Below, one piece after another: positions 8,740-18,237 of a stretch of 37,190 nt of DNA. Below the pieces are notes generated by a model. It was not told where the DNA came from, ran no database searches, and saw only the letters and a list, made by a program, of their open reading frames with translations. The translations under genes were made by a program, and so were the position numbers. Numbering within the stretch: the first letter of the stretch is position 1; the number at the start of each line of letters is the position of its first letter. The stretch is from Bacillota bacterium (GTDB taxonomy: Bacteria; Bacillota_I; Bacilli_A; Izemoplasmatales; Hujiaoplasmataceae). The stretch covers positions 1-37,190 of the forward strand of contig QKCT01000053.1 of assembly GCA_003245625.1 (NCBI GenBank), in the 5' to 3' direction.

Positions 8740-10434
8740 TTAGATTACTTCGCAAATACTTTCTTTATCCGTATCAATAATTACTGGAATGACGATCGGT
8801 TTGCGTTTTGTCTTATTGAATAAATAACGCTGAATCTGGTAACGAATATTGTCTTTGTATTCTTTCCAATCGATGATTTCTTTGGCAAACTGTTTTTTTG
8901 TTTCCAATTGGTAAATGATTTCCATTTCCTTAATCATCTCTTCGTTTTCTTTCATAAACATAAAGCCACGAGAAACGATTTCTGGTTTATTCAGCATTAA
9001 TTGTTGATTGGCATTGATATTTGCAATAATCATTAAAAAGCCGTCTTGACTCAGCAATTCACGTTCTTTGATGACTTTGTCATTGATATCTGTTTCAAAT
9101 GTTCCATCTACGAGCAAGGAGCCGTTTTCAACCATATCATGGAATTTTTCTTTTTTCCCATTTTCAAAAGTGATGACTTCTCCATTATCTAATAATGAGA
9201 TTTCACTGTCTTTGAATCCATATTCCTTGGCAATTTCATATTGTGCCAATTGATATCGATATTCTCCATTGATTGGGATGATGTATTTTGGATTTAACAT
9301 CGAATACATGAATTTAATGTCTTCCGAGGATGCATGGAATTGCGATAACATCTTTTTATCTACTTTGATCATATGCACACCGAGTTTGCACAAAACATTA
9401 TAGGTCTTAGCAGCAATCTTCTCGGTACCAATGAGTGGAGGGCACATAAATAAAACCGTATCTGATTCGATGAGATTCACCAAACGGTCGTAGCCTTTCG
9501 CCATCCGTTGCAACATAAAGAACGGTTCGTGACGTTCACCAGTCACCAAATAGACAACATCATCGAATTCGTTCTTATTCTCATTGTCGATGAATTTTAG
9601 GTTAACAAGACGTTCTTCAGGAATCTCTATGTAACCCATGCGTTCGCCAATGTTGACTAAACGCTGAGCTTTTCGACCGATAATGGAAATCTTTTTATCC
9701 GCGCGAATTGCTTCATCGATGATAATTTGAATGTTAGATAATTCCGTCGAATACATCCCAACAATGATTCTTCCTTCAGCTTCTTGGAAGGTAGTCCGGA
9801 TAATTCGCTTTAAGTTTTGGTTGGTATTGGAATGACCCACATTGGCTGCGCCACTGGATTCAGACAATAAAGCCAAAACACCGTAATCAGCAATTTTGGC
9901 TAGTTTACGGAAATCTGTCTTATAATATGTGGTCACGTTTTGATCGAACGTGAAGTCGCTTGCATACACAATCGCGCCATCTTCCGTATAGACCACGATC
10001 CCCGCGGACAATGGAACAGAGTGCGTTGTTTGATAGTATTCAATTGCGAAATCATCAAATTTGATGATGGTATTGTATTTCACCACTTCGAAATTATAAT
10101 CATAGTGGTTCATCTTATTGTCGGCGAGAAAGTCTCTGGTGACTTCGATGGTGAAACTGGTACCGTACACGGTGGTGTTGATTTGTGACAGTATCATAGG
10201 CAAAGCTCCGATGTTTTTATCATGTGCATGGGATAAAAAGATGCCAATGATATCTTCTTTTCTTGAAACGAGATAAGAGATGTCTGGTACAATTGCGTCC
10301 ACACCGAGCAAGTCTCCACTAGGATGTTGGAGACCGGCGTCGAGTACGATCAGTTTTCCATTGATTTCCAGAACATAGAGATTTTTACCGTTATCTCCCA
10401 GTCCGCCCAATGCAAAAAACTTGATTTGACTCAT
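8740..10434 (-). CDS. rnj: Ribonuclease J
   Basis: MSQIKFFALGGLGDNGKNLYVLEINGKLIVLDAG, LSHAHDKNIGALP, INGEYRYQLAQYEIA; start 10434 with RBS aggaggt; the longer ORF start at 10749 is rejected. Confidence 0.9.
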   Translation of the reverse strand: MSQIKFFALGGLGDNGKNLYVLEINGKLIVLDAGLQHPSGDLLGVDAIVPDISYLVSRKEDIIGIFLSHAHDKNIGALPMILSQINTTVYGTSFTIEVTRDFLADNKMNHYDYNFEVVKYNTIIKFDDFAIEYYQTTHSVPLSAGIVVYTEDGAIVYASDFTFDQNVTTYYKTDFRKLAKIADYGVLALLSESSGAANVGHSNTNQNLKRIIRTTFQEAEGRIIVGMYSTELSNIQIIIDEAIRADKKISIIGRKAQRLVNIGERMGYIEIPEERLVNLKFIDNENKNEFDDVVYLVTGERHEPFFMLQRMAKGYDRLVNLIESDTVLFMCPPLIGTEKIAAKTYNVLCKLGVHMIKVDKKMLSQFHASSEDIKFMYSMLNPKYIIPINGEYRYQLAQYEIAKEYGFKDSEISLLDNGEVITFENGKKEKFHDMVENGSLLVDGTFETDINDKVIKERELLSQDGFLMIIANINANQQLMLNKPEIVSRGFMFMKENEEMIKEMEIIYQLETKKQFAKEIIDWKEYKDNIRYQIQRYLFNKTKRKPIVIPVIIDTDKESICEVI

Positions 10435-10590
10435 ATTACCTCCTGTAAATGTAATATCGTATACTATTATACAACACTTTGTCAGAATTGCTTGAATATT
10501 AGATGTTTTTCTTGTAAATTTATCAAAAGGATTGTGTTTTTGGTCAAAGACTTTTGATGGAATGTGTGTTACAATAGATTTGGTGATAAT

Positions 10591-11175
10591 ATGATAAACT
10601 ATCCAATCAAGAAGACAGCCAAATCGGCGAATAAAACGGTAAGTGCCGCGAATCGTGGGATGAACTTTGAAGCCATGATTAATCAAACGAATGAGTTTTA
10701 TCTCAATAATGATATCGCGATTATCTATAAGAAACCGATTCCTATTCAAATCGTTGGTGTGGATTATAAACGTCGAAGTGCCGCAAAAATCACAGAAGCC
10801 TATTATAAGTTACCTTCTACTACAGACTATAATGGGATTTACAAGGGACGTTATATCGATTTCGAGGCAAAAGAAACGAAGTCTACGACATCATTTCCAA
10901 TTAAAAACATTCATATACACCAAGTAGAACATTTACGTAGAGTGAAAGAGCATGGGGCGATAAGTTTCATCATCGTCTATTTCTCAAAATTGGAGCGAAT
11001 CTATTTATTGGACTCCGATTATGTAACCGAGTATTTCCTTCGTGCAGATCAAGCTCGAAAATCCATTACATTGGAAGAATTCGAAGAACATGGATATTTG
11101 ATTAAGGAAGGTTATACCAAACCTGTCGATTATTTAAGTGTAGTCGATGAATATTATTTAAAAGAAAAGTCCTGA
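10591..11175 (+). CDS. recU: Holliday junction resolvase RecU
   Basis: NRGMNFEAMINQTNEFYL, YIDFEAKETKSTTSFPIKNIHIHQVEHL (RecU nuclease core). Confidence 0.92.
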   Translation: MINYPIKKTAKSANKTVSAANRGMNFEAMINQTNEFYLNNDIAIIYKKPIPIQIVGVDYKRRSAAKITEAYYKLPSTTDYNGIYKGRYIDFEAKETKSTTSFPIKNIHIHQVEHLRRVKEHGAISFIIVYFSKLERIYLLDSDYVTEYFLRADQARKSITLEEFEEHGYLIKEGYTKPVDYLSVVDEYYLKEKS

Positions 11176-11189
11176 TTATTCAGGACTTT
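11166..11189. terminator. Hairpin terminator shared by convergent genes
   Basis: AAAGTCCTGA-ttat-TCAGGACTTT perfect 10-bp stem. Confidence 0.75.
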
Positions 11190-11640
11190 CTGTTATTTTA
11201 TTCGAGGTTTTCGCTAGTTTAACAATAGAATTAACGTTTTTCTTAAAAACATCAATAATGATATTATATTGTTCTTCTATCGGAACTGTATTGATGATTT
11301 TACCATCTACCACCTCAAAACGATATGCTTGGAGTAACTTCTCGCGATCAGCCTTCTTAATTCCAGGCAATGTTGCTTTCTCATTTTGAGCAAACGAATG
11401 GTCCTCATCGACTGTTTTCGTTTTGGATTGGAACTGATAACGATAAAATACCGAAAGGGATTGTTGATCCCGTTGATAGACAAAGCGCAGGACAAGATAA
11501 TGTTTCTTGCGGTTTAAACTATAGTAATCATAGTATTCTAAGCCTTCTTGAAAGGCGTTTTTAAAATGTTTTACCTTGAAGTTGTGCTCTTGTTTAAAAG
11601 GTTTCAGTTCGGTTTTAATCGTTTTTAATATTGGTTCCAT
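11176..11640 (-). CDS. Hypothetical protein cotranscribed with htpG
   Basis: ORF overlaps the htpG 3' end by 26 bp; no family recognised. Confidence 0.75.
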   Translation of the reverse strand: MEPILKTIKTELKPFKQEHNFKVKHFKNAFQEGLEYYDYYSLNRKKHYLVLRFVYQRDQQSLSVFYRYQFQSKTKTVDEDHSFAQNEKATLPGIKKADREKLLQAYRFEVVDGKIINTVPIEEQYNIIIDVFKKNVNSIVKLAKTSNKITESPE

Positions 11641-13567
11641 TGGTTTCTCCTATTTGTGCAGCCTTGATTAATATTTTAACCATTTTATTGGAAAAATCAA
11701 CCGGATCCTTGATTTCAAGACCTTCAATCAATAATGCTTGGTTATACAAGATGTTTGCGTAATCTTCAATTTCTTCCGGATGTTCAGCGTGAATCTTCTC
11801 GATTGCTTTGAATAAATCATGTTGTGGATTAATCTCTAGAATCTTCTTTGCTTTGACTTCTTTATCACCTGGTAGTTGACTAATCACTTTCTCCATTTCA
11901 AACGAGAGATCATCTCCAGACACCAGACAAACTGGTGATTCCTTCAAACGAGTAGAGAGTTTAACTTCTTCGACTTCATCTTTTAGAACGTTTTTGATGC
12001 TTGTTAAAAGATCAACACTTTTGGTTTCCAAATCCCTGATGTGTTCTTTTTCTTGATCATCAGCGATATCGAGGTCACCTTTGTTAATGGATTTGAACGG
12101 TTTCTTTTCGTATTCACCCAAGATCGAAATCATGAATTCATCAATTTCGTCGGTTAACACTAATACATCGTAGCCTTTCGACTTAATAAGATCCATTTGC
12201 GGTGTTGCTTTTAACGCTGCTTTGGAATGTGCGGAACCATAATAGATTTCTTTTTGGTCTTCTGGCATTTTTTCCAAATATTCCTTGAGTGTTACCGGCT
12301 TTTCTTCGTTGACCGTTTCAAAGATGATTAAGTCCTGTAGAAGTTCCTTGTTTGTACCAAAGCCATCATAGATTCCATATTTGATATTGACGCCGAATTC
12401 CTTCCAGAATGTTTCGTATTTTTCACGGTCATTCTTCAACGTTTTTTCTAGTTCATTGACGATTTTCTTTTCGAGGTTCTTTTGGATTTTCATCAATTGA
12501 CGATTGTGTTGTAACATCTCTCTCGAAATATTCAAATTTAAGTCTGGAGAAACGACAAGCCCCTTAATGAAGCGTAAATAATCTGGCACAAGTTCTTTAC
12601 ATTTTTCCATGATAAAGACACCTTTAGCATAGAGTTGCAAGCCTTTCTCATATTTCTCAGAATACAAGTTCTGTGGCGCTTTACCAGGAATAAAGAGAAT
12701 CGATTTGTAGGTTAAAAGTCCTTCCACATCGGTCCAAATGTGGAACAATGGATCGTTGTAATCATAATAAGCTGTTTTGTAAAAATCATTGAGTTCTTCC
12801 TCTGTGATTTCATTCTTGTTTTTCTTCCAGATTGGAACCATTTCATTGAGTGTTTCTGTTTCGATGACGGTATCATATTCGCCTTCAATTTCATTGCCGT
12901 CCGCATCTAATCTTGGAACACTTTTTTCGCGTTCCATGGTAATTGGATATTTGACGTAATCGGAATACTTCTTCACCAATGAACGAATCTTATAGCTTTC
13001 TAGAAATTCGTCGTAGTTTTCTTCCTCTTCATTTTTACGAATGTAAAGAGTAATCTTGGTTCCACGATCTTCTTTTGCCACTTCTTCGATTGTGAATTCA
13101 TCTTCTCCAGCTGAGGTCCAACGATATCCGGTTTCACTAAATGGTGATTTCGTGACGATTTCGACTTTTTTAGCGACCATAAACGCCGAATAAAAGCCGA
13201 CGCCAAATTGACCGATTAAATCGGAATCCTTCATCTCTTTATTCTTTTGATTCTTTAAGAATTCCAATGTACCACTTTTCGCAATGGTTCCGATATTGCT
13301 GATCAATTCATCGTGAGTCATTCCAATTCCGTTATCGGAAATTGTAATTTTACGTTTCTTTTTATCGACGTCCAAATGGATTTCATAGTCGTTGGTTTTT
13401 TCCAAAGAGTCGTCGGTTAAACTTAATAAGTGATACTTATCGATTGCATCGCTTGCATTGGAAATCAATTCACGTAAAAAGATCTCTCTGTTGGTGTAAA
13501 TGGAATGAATCATCAGGTGAAGCAGTTGCTTCGATTCCGTTTGAAATTGTTTGGTTTCTTTGCTCAT
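11615..13567 (-). CDS. htpG: Molecular chaperone HtpG (Hsp90)
   Basis: MSKETKQFQTESKQLLHLMIHSIYTNREIFLRELISNASDAIDKYH; ISDNGIGMTHDELISNIGTIAKSGT; IGQFGVGFYSAFMVA. Confidence 0.98.
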   Translation of the reverse strand: MSKETKQFQTESKQLLHLMIHSIYTNREIFLRELISNASDAIDKYHLLSLTDDSLEKTNDYEIHLDVDKKKRKITISDNGIGMTHDELISNIGTIAKSGTLEFLKNQKNKEMKDSDLIGQFGVGFYSAFMVAKKVEIVTKSPFSETGYRWTSAGEDEFTIEEVAKEDRGTKITLYIRKNEEEENYDEFLESYKIRSLVKKYSDYVKYPITMEREKSVPRLDADGNEIEGEYDTVIETETLNEMVPIWKKNKNEITEEELNDFYKTAYYDYNDPLFHIWTDVEGLLTYKSILFIPGKAPQNLYSEKYEKGLQLYAKGVFIMEKCKELVPDYLRFIKGLVVSPDLNLNISREMLQHNRQLMKIQKNLEKKIVNELEKTLKNDREKYETFWKEFGVNIKYGIYDGFGTNKELLQDLIIFETVNEEKPVTLKEYLEKMPEDQKEIYYGSAHSKAALKATPQMDLIKSKGYDVLVLTDEIDEFMISILGEYEKKPFKSINKGDLDIADDQEKEHIRDLETKSVDLLTSIKNVLKDEVEEVKLSTRLKESPVCLVSGDDLSFEMEKVISQLPGDKEVKAKKILEINPQHDLFKAIEKIHAEHPEEIEDYANILYNQALLIEGLEIKDPVDFSNKMVKILIKAAQIGETNGTNIKND

Positions 13568-13600
13568 GTTTTCCTCCTCTAATGTTTCTTTTTCGTACCC

Positions 13601-13642
13601 ATTATAACATAAAAATTAGCACTGTCAAGATTTGAGTGCTAA
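13601..13642 (-). promoter_or_regulatory. Heat-shock promoter with near-perfect CIRCE (HrcA operator) upstream of htpG
   Basis: TTAGCACTg-tcaagattt-GAGTGCTAA at 13616-13642; minus-strand TTGACA (13623-13628), 16 bp spacer, TATAAT (13601-13606). Confidence 0.88.
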
Positions 13643-13672
13643 CTTTTTATAAATTTCATTTTCTCTGTGAAA

Positions 13673-14278
13673 TTATTGTGAGATTGGAGCAATCTGATAT
13701 TGTAAAATTCCTCTTTTATGGATAATAATCCCAATGATGATACACAAGATTAACGATGGGATCATATAGAGTGAGTTATAGATGAAAGCGCCAAAAAAGA
13801 TAACTGCATTCTCACTGAAGGTTCCAATGATATTGGTATGGAAGATTTGATCGACCCATGCCATTTCATCTGGTATATACTCAGCCCAATATGCGACTCC
13901 TGCCAAAGACGCGGCAATCCAACGAAGTGCACTACCAAGTACAATGAGCCAGATAAAGCGGGATAGTTTGGATAATGAATTCGGAATCAATGCTCCAAGT
14001 CCTAATGCAGCAAAAGCAACAATGTAATCTAGGAAATACTGTAAGAAGTTCAGAAAGTAGACTTTAATCATCGTTTGAATCAGTCCATATAATATTCCTG
14101 CGATTAATCCGTACTTTAATCCTCTTCTGGATGCGATAATAAATATCGGTAGCATGGCAACGCCAATGCTTCCCCCATAAGGGAAAGAATAGATAGCCCC
14201 AAAAATGAGGTCGAGCACAACGGCAATTCCAACGAAAATTCCCGTCTCTACCATTGCTCTTATTTCTTGTTTTTTCAT
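13673..14278 (-). CDS. thiT: Energy-coupled thiamin transporter substrate-binding subunit ThiT
   Basis: Six-TM S-component; FGAIYSFPYGGSIGVAMLPIFIIASRRG, WIAASLAGVAYWAEYIP; TPP riboswitch in leader. Confidence 0.9.
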   Translation of the reverse strand: MKKQEIRAMVETGIFVGIAVVLDLIFGAIYSFPYGGSIGVAMLPIFIIASRRGLKYGLIAGILYGLIQTMIKVYFLNFLQYFLDYIVAFAALGLGALIPNSLSKLSRFIWLIVLGSALRWIAASLAGVAYWAEYIPDEMAWVDQIFHTNIIGTFSENAVIFFGAFIYNSLYMIPSLILCIIIGIIIHKRGILQYQIAPISQ

Positions 14279-14299
14279 AATTTCTCCTTTTCTCGGGAC

Positions 14300-14325
14300 A
14301 AAAAAAGTCCCTTAATGAAAGGGAC
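14300..14325 (-). terminator. Riboswitch expression-platform terminator
   Basis: Minus strand GTCCCTTtcattAAGGGACttttttt between aptamer and thiT. Confidence 0.8.
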
Positions 14326-14335
14326 CTGTTCAGTA

Positions 14336-14422
14336 AGATATTCCTACGCTGGCATTATCCAGATCAGGTAAGGTCTACGACAGTCAGTCATACTCTCAGC
14401 CGGGTCTTCCCAGCTCCCCTTT
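14336..14422 (-). promoter_or_regulatory. TPP riboswitch (THI element)
   Basis: Minus strand ggggagctgggaagacccgGCTGAGAgt...gaccttaCCTGATCTGGATAATGCCAGCGTAGGAA. Confidence 0.93.
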
Positions 14423-14466
14423 TCAACTAGTATTATATCACGATTGCTCGTGCAGTACAATTTATA

Positions 14467-15759
14467 TTAACCAATAATTGTTTTTATGGTTTCAGGTGTT
14501 TCAACAACTTCTTCTACGATGCAATAGGCATCGTCCAACAATCCAAGGATATCATCAGACCACTTTTGATTCCGATAGATGTCGCAAAGAACTTCGCCGA
14601 CTTCTACACATTGTCCCACTTTCTTATGTAAAACAATTCCCACATTAGGATCGATGTCTTGTTCTTTGGTTTCGCGTCCTCCCCCGAGTTTCATCGAAGC
14701 TAGTCCAATATTCAACGCCTTGATTTGTTTGATATAACCCGCTTTTTTTGCTTTGTACGGCATTACTTCATCGACATGAATAAAATCGTTCAAATTTGGA
14801 ACAACCCCACCTTGAGCTTGGATAAACTCTTCAAATTTCGCAAATGCTTTTCCATTATGAAGTTGATCATAGGCTAATTGTTTTGCGGCTTCTAAGGTTT
14901 CTGCTTTATTGGCATAATAGATCATATAGGATGCAATATTGACACAAAGAGTCTCCAAGTCTTCAGGTCCATTTCCCATTAAGGTTTCCATTGCTTCTTT
15001 CACTTCTAATCGATTTCCGATCGTGTGTCCGAGTGGTTGGTCCATATCCGTGATGAATGCTGTAACCTTTTTGCCAAACGAATCTCCAATCGCAACCATG
15101 ATTTTAGAAAGATCTTTTGCATCTTCCAATGTTTTCATGAAAGCTCCGTCGCCAATTTTTACATCCAAACAAATGACATCGGCACCACTCGCCAATTTCT
15201 TCGACATAATACTGGATGCGATGAGTGGTTTCGATGGAACAGTACCGGTTACATCGCGTAATGCATACAATAGTTTATCAGCCGGTACTAACTTCTTGGT
15301 TTGTCCAGCAACAGCGATATTGATATCGTTGACTTGTTCGATGAATTTTTCTTCAGAAATATCGATAGACATGCCTTCGATGGATTCCATTTTATCTAAG
15401 GTTCCTCCGGTATGGCCTAAACCACGACCAGAAAGTTTTGCGACTTTCGCACCAACACTTGCGACCAATGGTCCTAAGACCAATGTAGTTTTATCTCCAA
15501 CACCTCCGGTAGAATGTTTATCGACTTTCACACCATCTACCATCGATAAATCGATGATATCACCAGAATACAACATCGCTTTTGTTAAATAGAACGATTC
15601 TTCATCACTCATCCCTTGGAAAAAAGTCGCCATTAACCAGGCACTAATTTGATAATCAGGAATTTCTCCATTGACATATCCGTTGATTAAAAAGTCAATT
15701 TCCGCTTGAGTATTCGCATTTCCCTCACGTTTATTGACAATAATATCGACCATTCTCAT
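14467..15759 (-). CDS. pdp: Pyrimidine-nucleoside phosphorylase
   Basis: KHSTGGVGDKTTLVLGPLVAS, KLSGRGLGHTGGTLDKMESI, CLDVKIGDGAFMKT. Confidence 0.95.
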   Translation of the reverse strand: MRMVDIIVNKREGNANTQAEIDFLINGYVNGEIPDYQISAWLMATFFQGMSDEESFYLTKAMLYSGDIIDLSMVDGVKVDKHSTGGVGDKTTLVLGPLVASVGAKVAKLSGRGLGHTGGTLDKMESIEGMSIDISEEKFIEQVNDINIAVAGQTKKLVPADKLLYALRDVTGTVPSKPLIASSIMSKKLASGADVICLDVKIGDGAFMKTLEDAKDLSKIMVAIGDSFGKKVTAFITDMDQPLGHTIGNRLEVKEAMETLMGNGPEDLETLCVNIASYMIYYANKAETLEAAKQLAYDQLHNGKAFAKFEEFIQAQGGVVPNLNDFIHVDEVMPYKAKKAGYIKQIKALNIGLASMKLGGGRETKEQDIDPNVGIVLHKKVGQCVEVGEVLCDIYRNQKWSDDILGLLDDAYCIVEEVVETPETIKTIIG

Positions 15760-15906
15760 ATGTTATAACCTCACTTTGTACAGTTGTATTATACTATTAT
15801 TCGCCTAGATTGTAAATGAAAGTTTACCGACCAGTGAAACCACTTACAGTCAACTTAACCCTATACAAATGTTTATTTTTTGATATAATACCTTTGGTGA
15901 TACTGA

Positions 15907-16482
15907 ATGAATGAATTGATCTTAATGCGACACGCTCAAACCGAAGCAAATCGAAATTACATCGTTCAAGGTAGGATGGATAATCCGTTGAATGAAGAAG
16001 GAATGAAACAAGCATACGATGCTGGTTTGTATTTTGCAAAGAAGGAAATCGAGTTTGACATGGTTATCAGTTCTCCTCTTAAAAGAGCTTATACGACCGC
16101 TGAACTCGTTAACAGAGGGATGTTGCATAAAAGACCTGTGGTTTTAGATAAAGGCTTAATCGAACGAAATTTTGGCGATTATGACGGAAAAGAAATCAAT
16201 GATGACTACTATTATCTAATCAAACGCGGGTTGGTTCCCAATATGGAAAGTAATCAAGACCTAGAAAAACGAGTTTGTGATGCATTAAGAGATATTTGCA
16301 TGAAATATCCAGAAAAAAAACTCTTGATTGTAACTCATTCTCATGTCATTAAGGCAGTTCTAGTCAAACATATTGAGAAATTCACTTATGCCGACTCACT
16401 GTACAATTGCTCGTTATCGACTGTTTTGTTTGATGGAGAAAATCTTTCTGTCAAAGAATATAATATTAATCCTTTGGAATAA
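15907..16482 (+). CDS. Histidine phosphatase family (phosphoglycerate mutase-like)
   Basis: LMRHAQTEANRNYIVQGRMDNPLNEEG; ISSPLKRAYTTAELV; THSHVIKA. Confidence 0.9.
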   Translation: MNELILMRHAQTEANRNYIVQGRMDNPLNEEGMKQAYDAGLYFAKKEIEFDMVISSPLKRAYTTAELVNRGMLHKRPVVLDKGLIERNFGDYDGKEINDDYYYLIKRGLVPNMESNQDLEKRVCDALRDICMKYPEKKLLIVTHSHVIKAVLVKHIEKFTYADSLYNCSLSTVLFDGENLSVKEYNINPLE

Positions 16483-16520
16483 AAAAATGGAACTCTTCTC
16501 CTGAGTTCCATTTTATTTTT
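16481..16520. terminator. Bidirectional terminator between convergent genes
   Basis: A-run, TGGAACTC-ttctcct-GAGTTCCA, T-run. Confidence 0.85.
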
Positions 16521-16521
16521 T

Positions 16522-18147
16522 TTAATTTAGAATACTTTCTTTCAGTCTTAAGAAAGTAGTTGGAATCGCTGCTTGTACAGACAATGGGACATGAGTTCCA
16601 TCATATGGATTAAAGGAGCCGTTGACATTCATCAAGTCTTGAGCTAACAGATCTCTCATTAAATATACGGTTTGAGTTATATTTTCTCCATCCAAGAAAT
16701 CATAGTGTTCTTTATCGAAGATATAGTCTACCGCTCCTACAGTGTATACTTGCGTTGCGACAACTGCAATTCCATTGATATAGAGTGTACCACCATAATA
16801 TTCTAAAGAATCATCAAAAATTACGTCATACCCTTGATTCAATACCTTTTCATAGAAACTTTCCAATTGGGCTCCTGTCATATCACTGGTTTTAATATAG
16901 TTATCAAATGGATAGATAACAATCAAATCTCCCATCGTTAGGTCACCAGAGTACATTGTGGTTCGGAATCCACCAGCATTAACGACACCGATATCAACAC
17001 CAGCGTAATCGCGGATGACAGACGCACCCCAAGTTGCTAAATCATAGCGATAATAATTGGATTCTACACTACATAACACTTGATCGACAAAATTACGGTA
17101 AGTCGTATCGTAATTGTATTCATATAAAATATCGGAAATCGTTTGGTCGGAATAGTTTTGCAAGGAAGAATAAGAATACGTACCGACCGAAGAATCGATG
17201 ACTTCTTTGGTTTGATTGTCATAGGTTAGACTGATTTTCACTAACATGGAATCACTGTAATTGCTCGCTTGTCCATACACCAATGGATAACCACCTTGAG
17301 CTCTAGCAATCGTTCCTGCTTCATCTTGATGTGTATGTCCGTTAAAGACCGCGTCAACATAAGAATCCCCTGTTAGATTAGCGATGGAGCCATCCACACT
17401 GGATCCTTCATGGATATAAACGACAACGATATCACAAGATTCGTCAGTTCTTAGAACACTTGCATAATGAGAAATAGCATCTACCGCGTCCGTAAATACG
17501 ATGTTTTCAGTTCTCGATGCACTAATGGAATTGATGACATCTCCAATCACACCAATAATCCCCACTTTGACTCCATTAATCTCTTTTGTAATATAAGGAA
17601 TGGTGTTGATGAGAGGATCCCCGGAATCTTCATAGACAATATTCGCAGCTAAAATCGGATAATCCATCTCTCCGTTTTCGACATCACCATCACGATATTG
17701 TGTGATTTTATCGATACCCCAGTCGAATTCATGGTTTCCTAAAACAAAGCCATCAAATCCGGCTTCATTTAAAACATCAACGATTGGCATTCCATAATAA
17801 TAATTGGAAAGCGCTGTTCCTTGAAAAATATCCCCATTGGCTACGATAATGGAATTGTCGGTATTGTTCGCTTGATATTTTAAAAAGCCACCGAGTTGGA
17901 CCAAGTTATCAATACTGGAATACGCACCACCATGAAAATCATTGATGGAATACAAATTGATTTCTTGATACCTTGTGGTCGATAGAATTTGCGTTGTATC
18001 GGTTGCTTCTTCTGTTGTTGTAGTTGTTTGTTCAGTGTTCTGCGTTGTTTGATCAGTCGTTGTTTTCGTGGTTTGATTTAGAAAATCACAACCAACAAAG
18101 GATAGGCCGATCAAAGCAATCAAAACAAGAGATAATAATCGTTTCAT
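16522..18147 (-). CDS. 5'-nucleotidase/metallophosphoesterase lipoprotein
   Basis: Lipobox FVGC; Thr-rich linker; INDFHGG, VANGDIFQGTALSNYYYG, LGNHEFDWG, FNGHTHQDE motifs and nucleotidase C-terminal domain. Confidence 0.92.
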   Translation of the reverse strand: MKRLLSLVLIALIGLSFVGCDFLNQTTKTTTDQTTQNTEQTTTTTEEATDTTQILSTTRYQEINLYSINDFHGGAYSSIDNLVQLGGFLKYQANNTDNSIIVANGDIFQGTALSNYYYGMPIVDVLNEAGFDGFVLGNHEFDWGIDKITQYRDGDVENGEMDYPILAANIVYEDSGDPLINTIPYITKEINGVKVGIIGVIGDVINSISASRTENIVFTDAVDAISHYASVLRTDESCDIVVVYIHEGSSVDGSIANLTGDSYVDAVFNGHTHQDEAGTIARAQGGYPLVYGQASNYSDSMLVKISLTYDNQTKEVIDSSVGTYSYSSLQNYSDQTISDILYEYNYDTTYRNFVDQVLCSVESNYYRYDLATWGASVIRDYAGVDIGVVNAGGFRTTMYSGDLTMGDLIVIYPFDNYIKTSDMTGAQLESFYEKVLNQGYDVIFDDSLEYYGGTLYINGIAVVATQVYTVGAVDYIFDKEHYDFLDGENITQTVYLMRDLLAQDLMNVNGSFNPYDGTHVPLSVQAAIPTTFLRLKESILN

Positions 18148-18201
18148 CGTAAGTCCTCCCGTAGGTTTCTCGTAGAATTCTATTATAACATAAAATAAAA
18201 A

Positions 18202-18225
18202 AGAGGGAAGAAATATCTTCCCTCT
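18202..18225 (-). terminator. Intrinsic terminator of the 1241-aa repeat protein gene
   Basis: AGAGGGAAGA-aata-TCTTCCCTCT 10-bp stem with flanking A/T runs. Confidence 0.8.
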
Positions 18226-18237
18226 AAAAAACTATCA

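Noticed and set aside
10435-10749. N-terminal extension of the RNase J ORF
   Set aside because: Overlaps recU antisense; canonical RNase J start MSQIKFFALGG with RBS lies at 10434
14939-15592. 217-aa ORF antisense to pyrimidine-nucleoside phosphorylase
   Set aside because: Fully antisense to a well-conserved enzyme; no RBS or recognisable domain; a codon-bias shadow ORF
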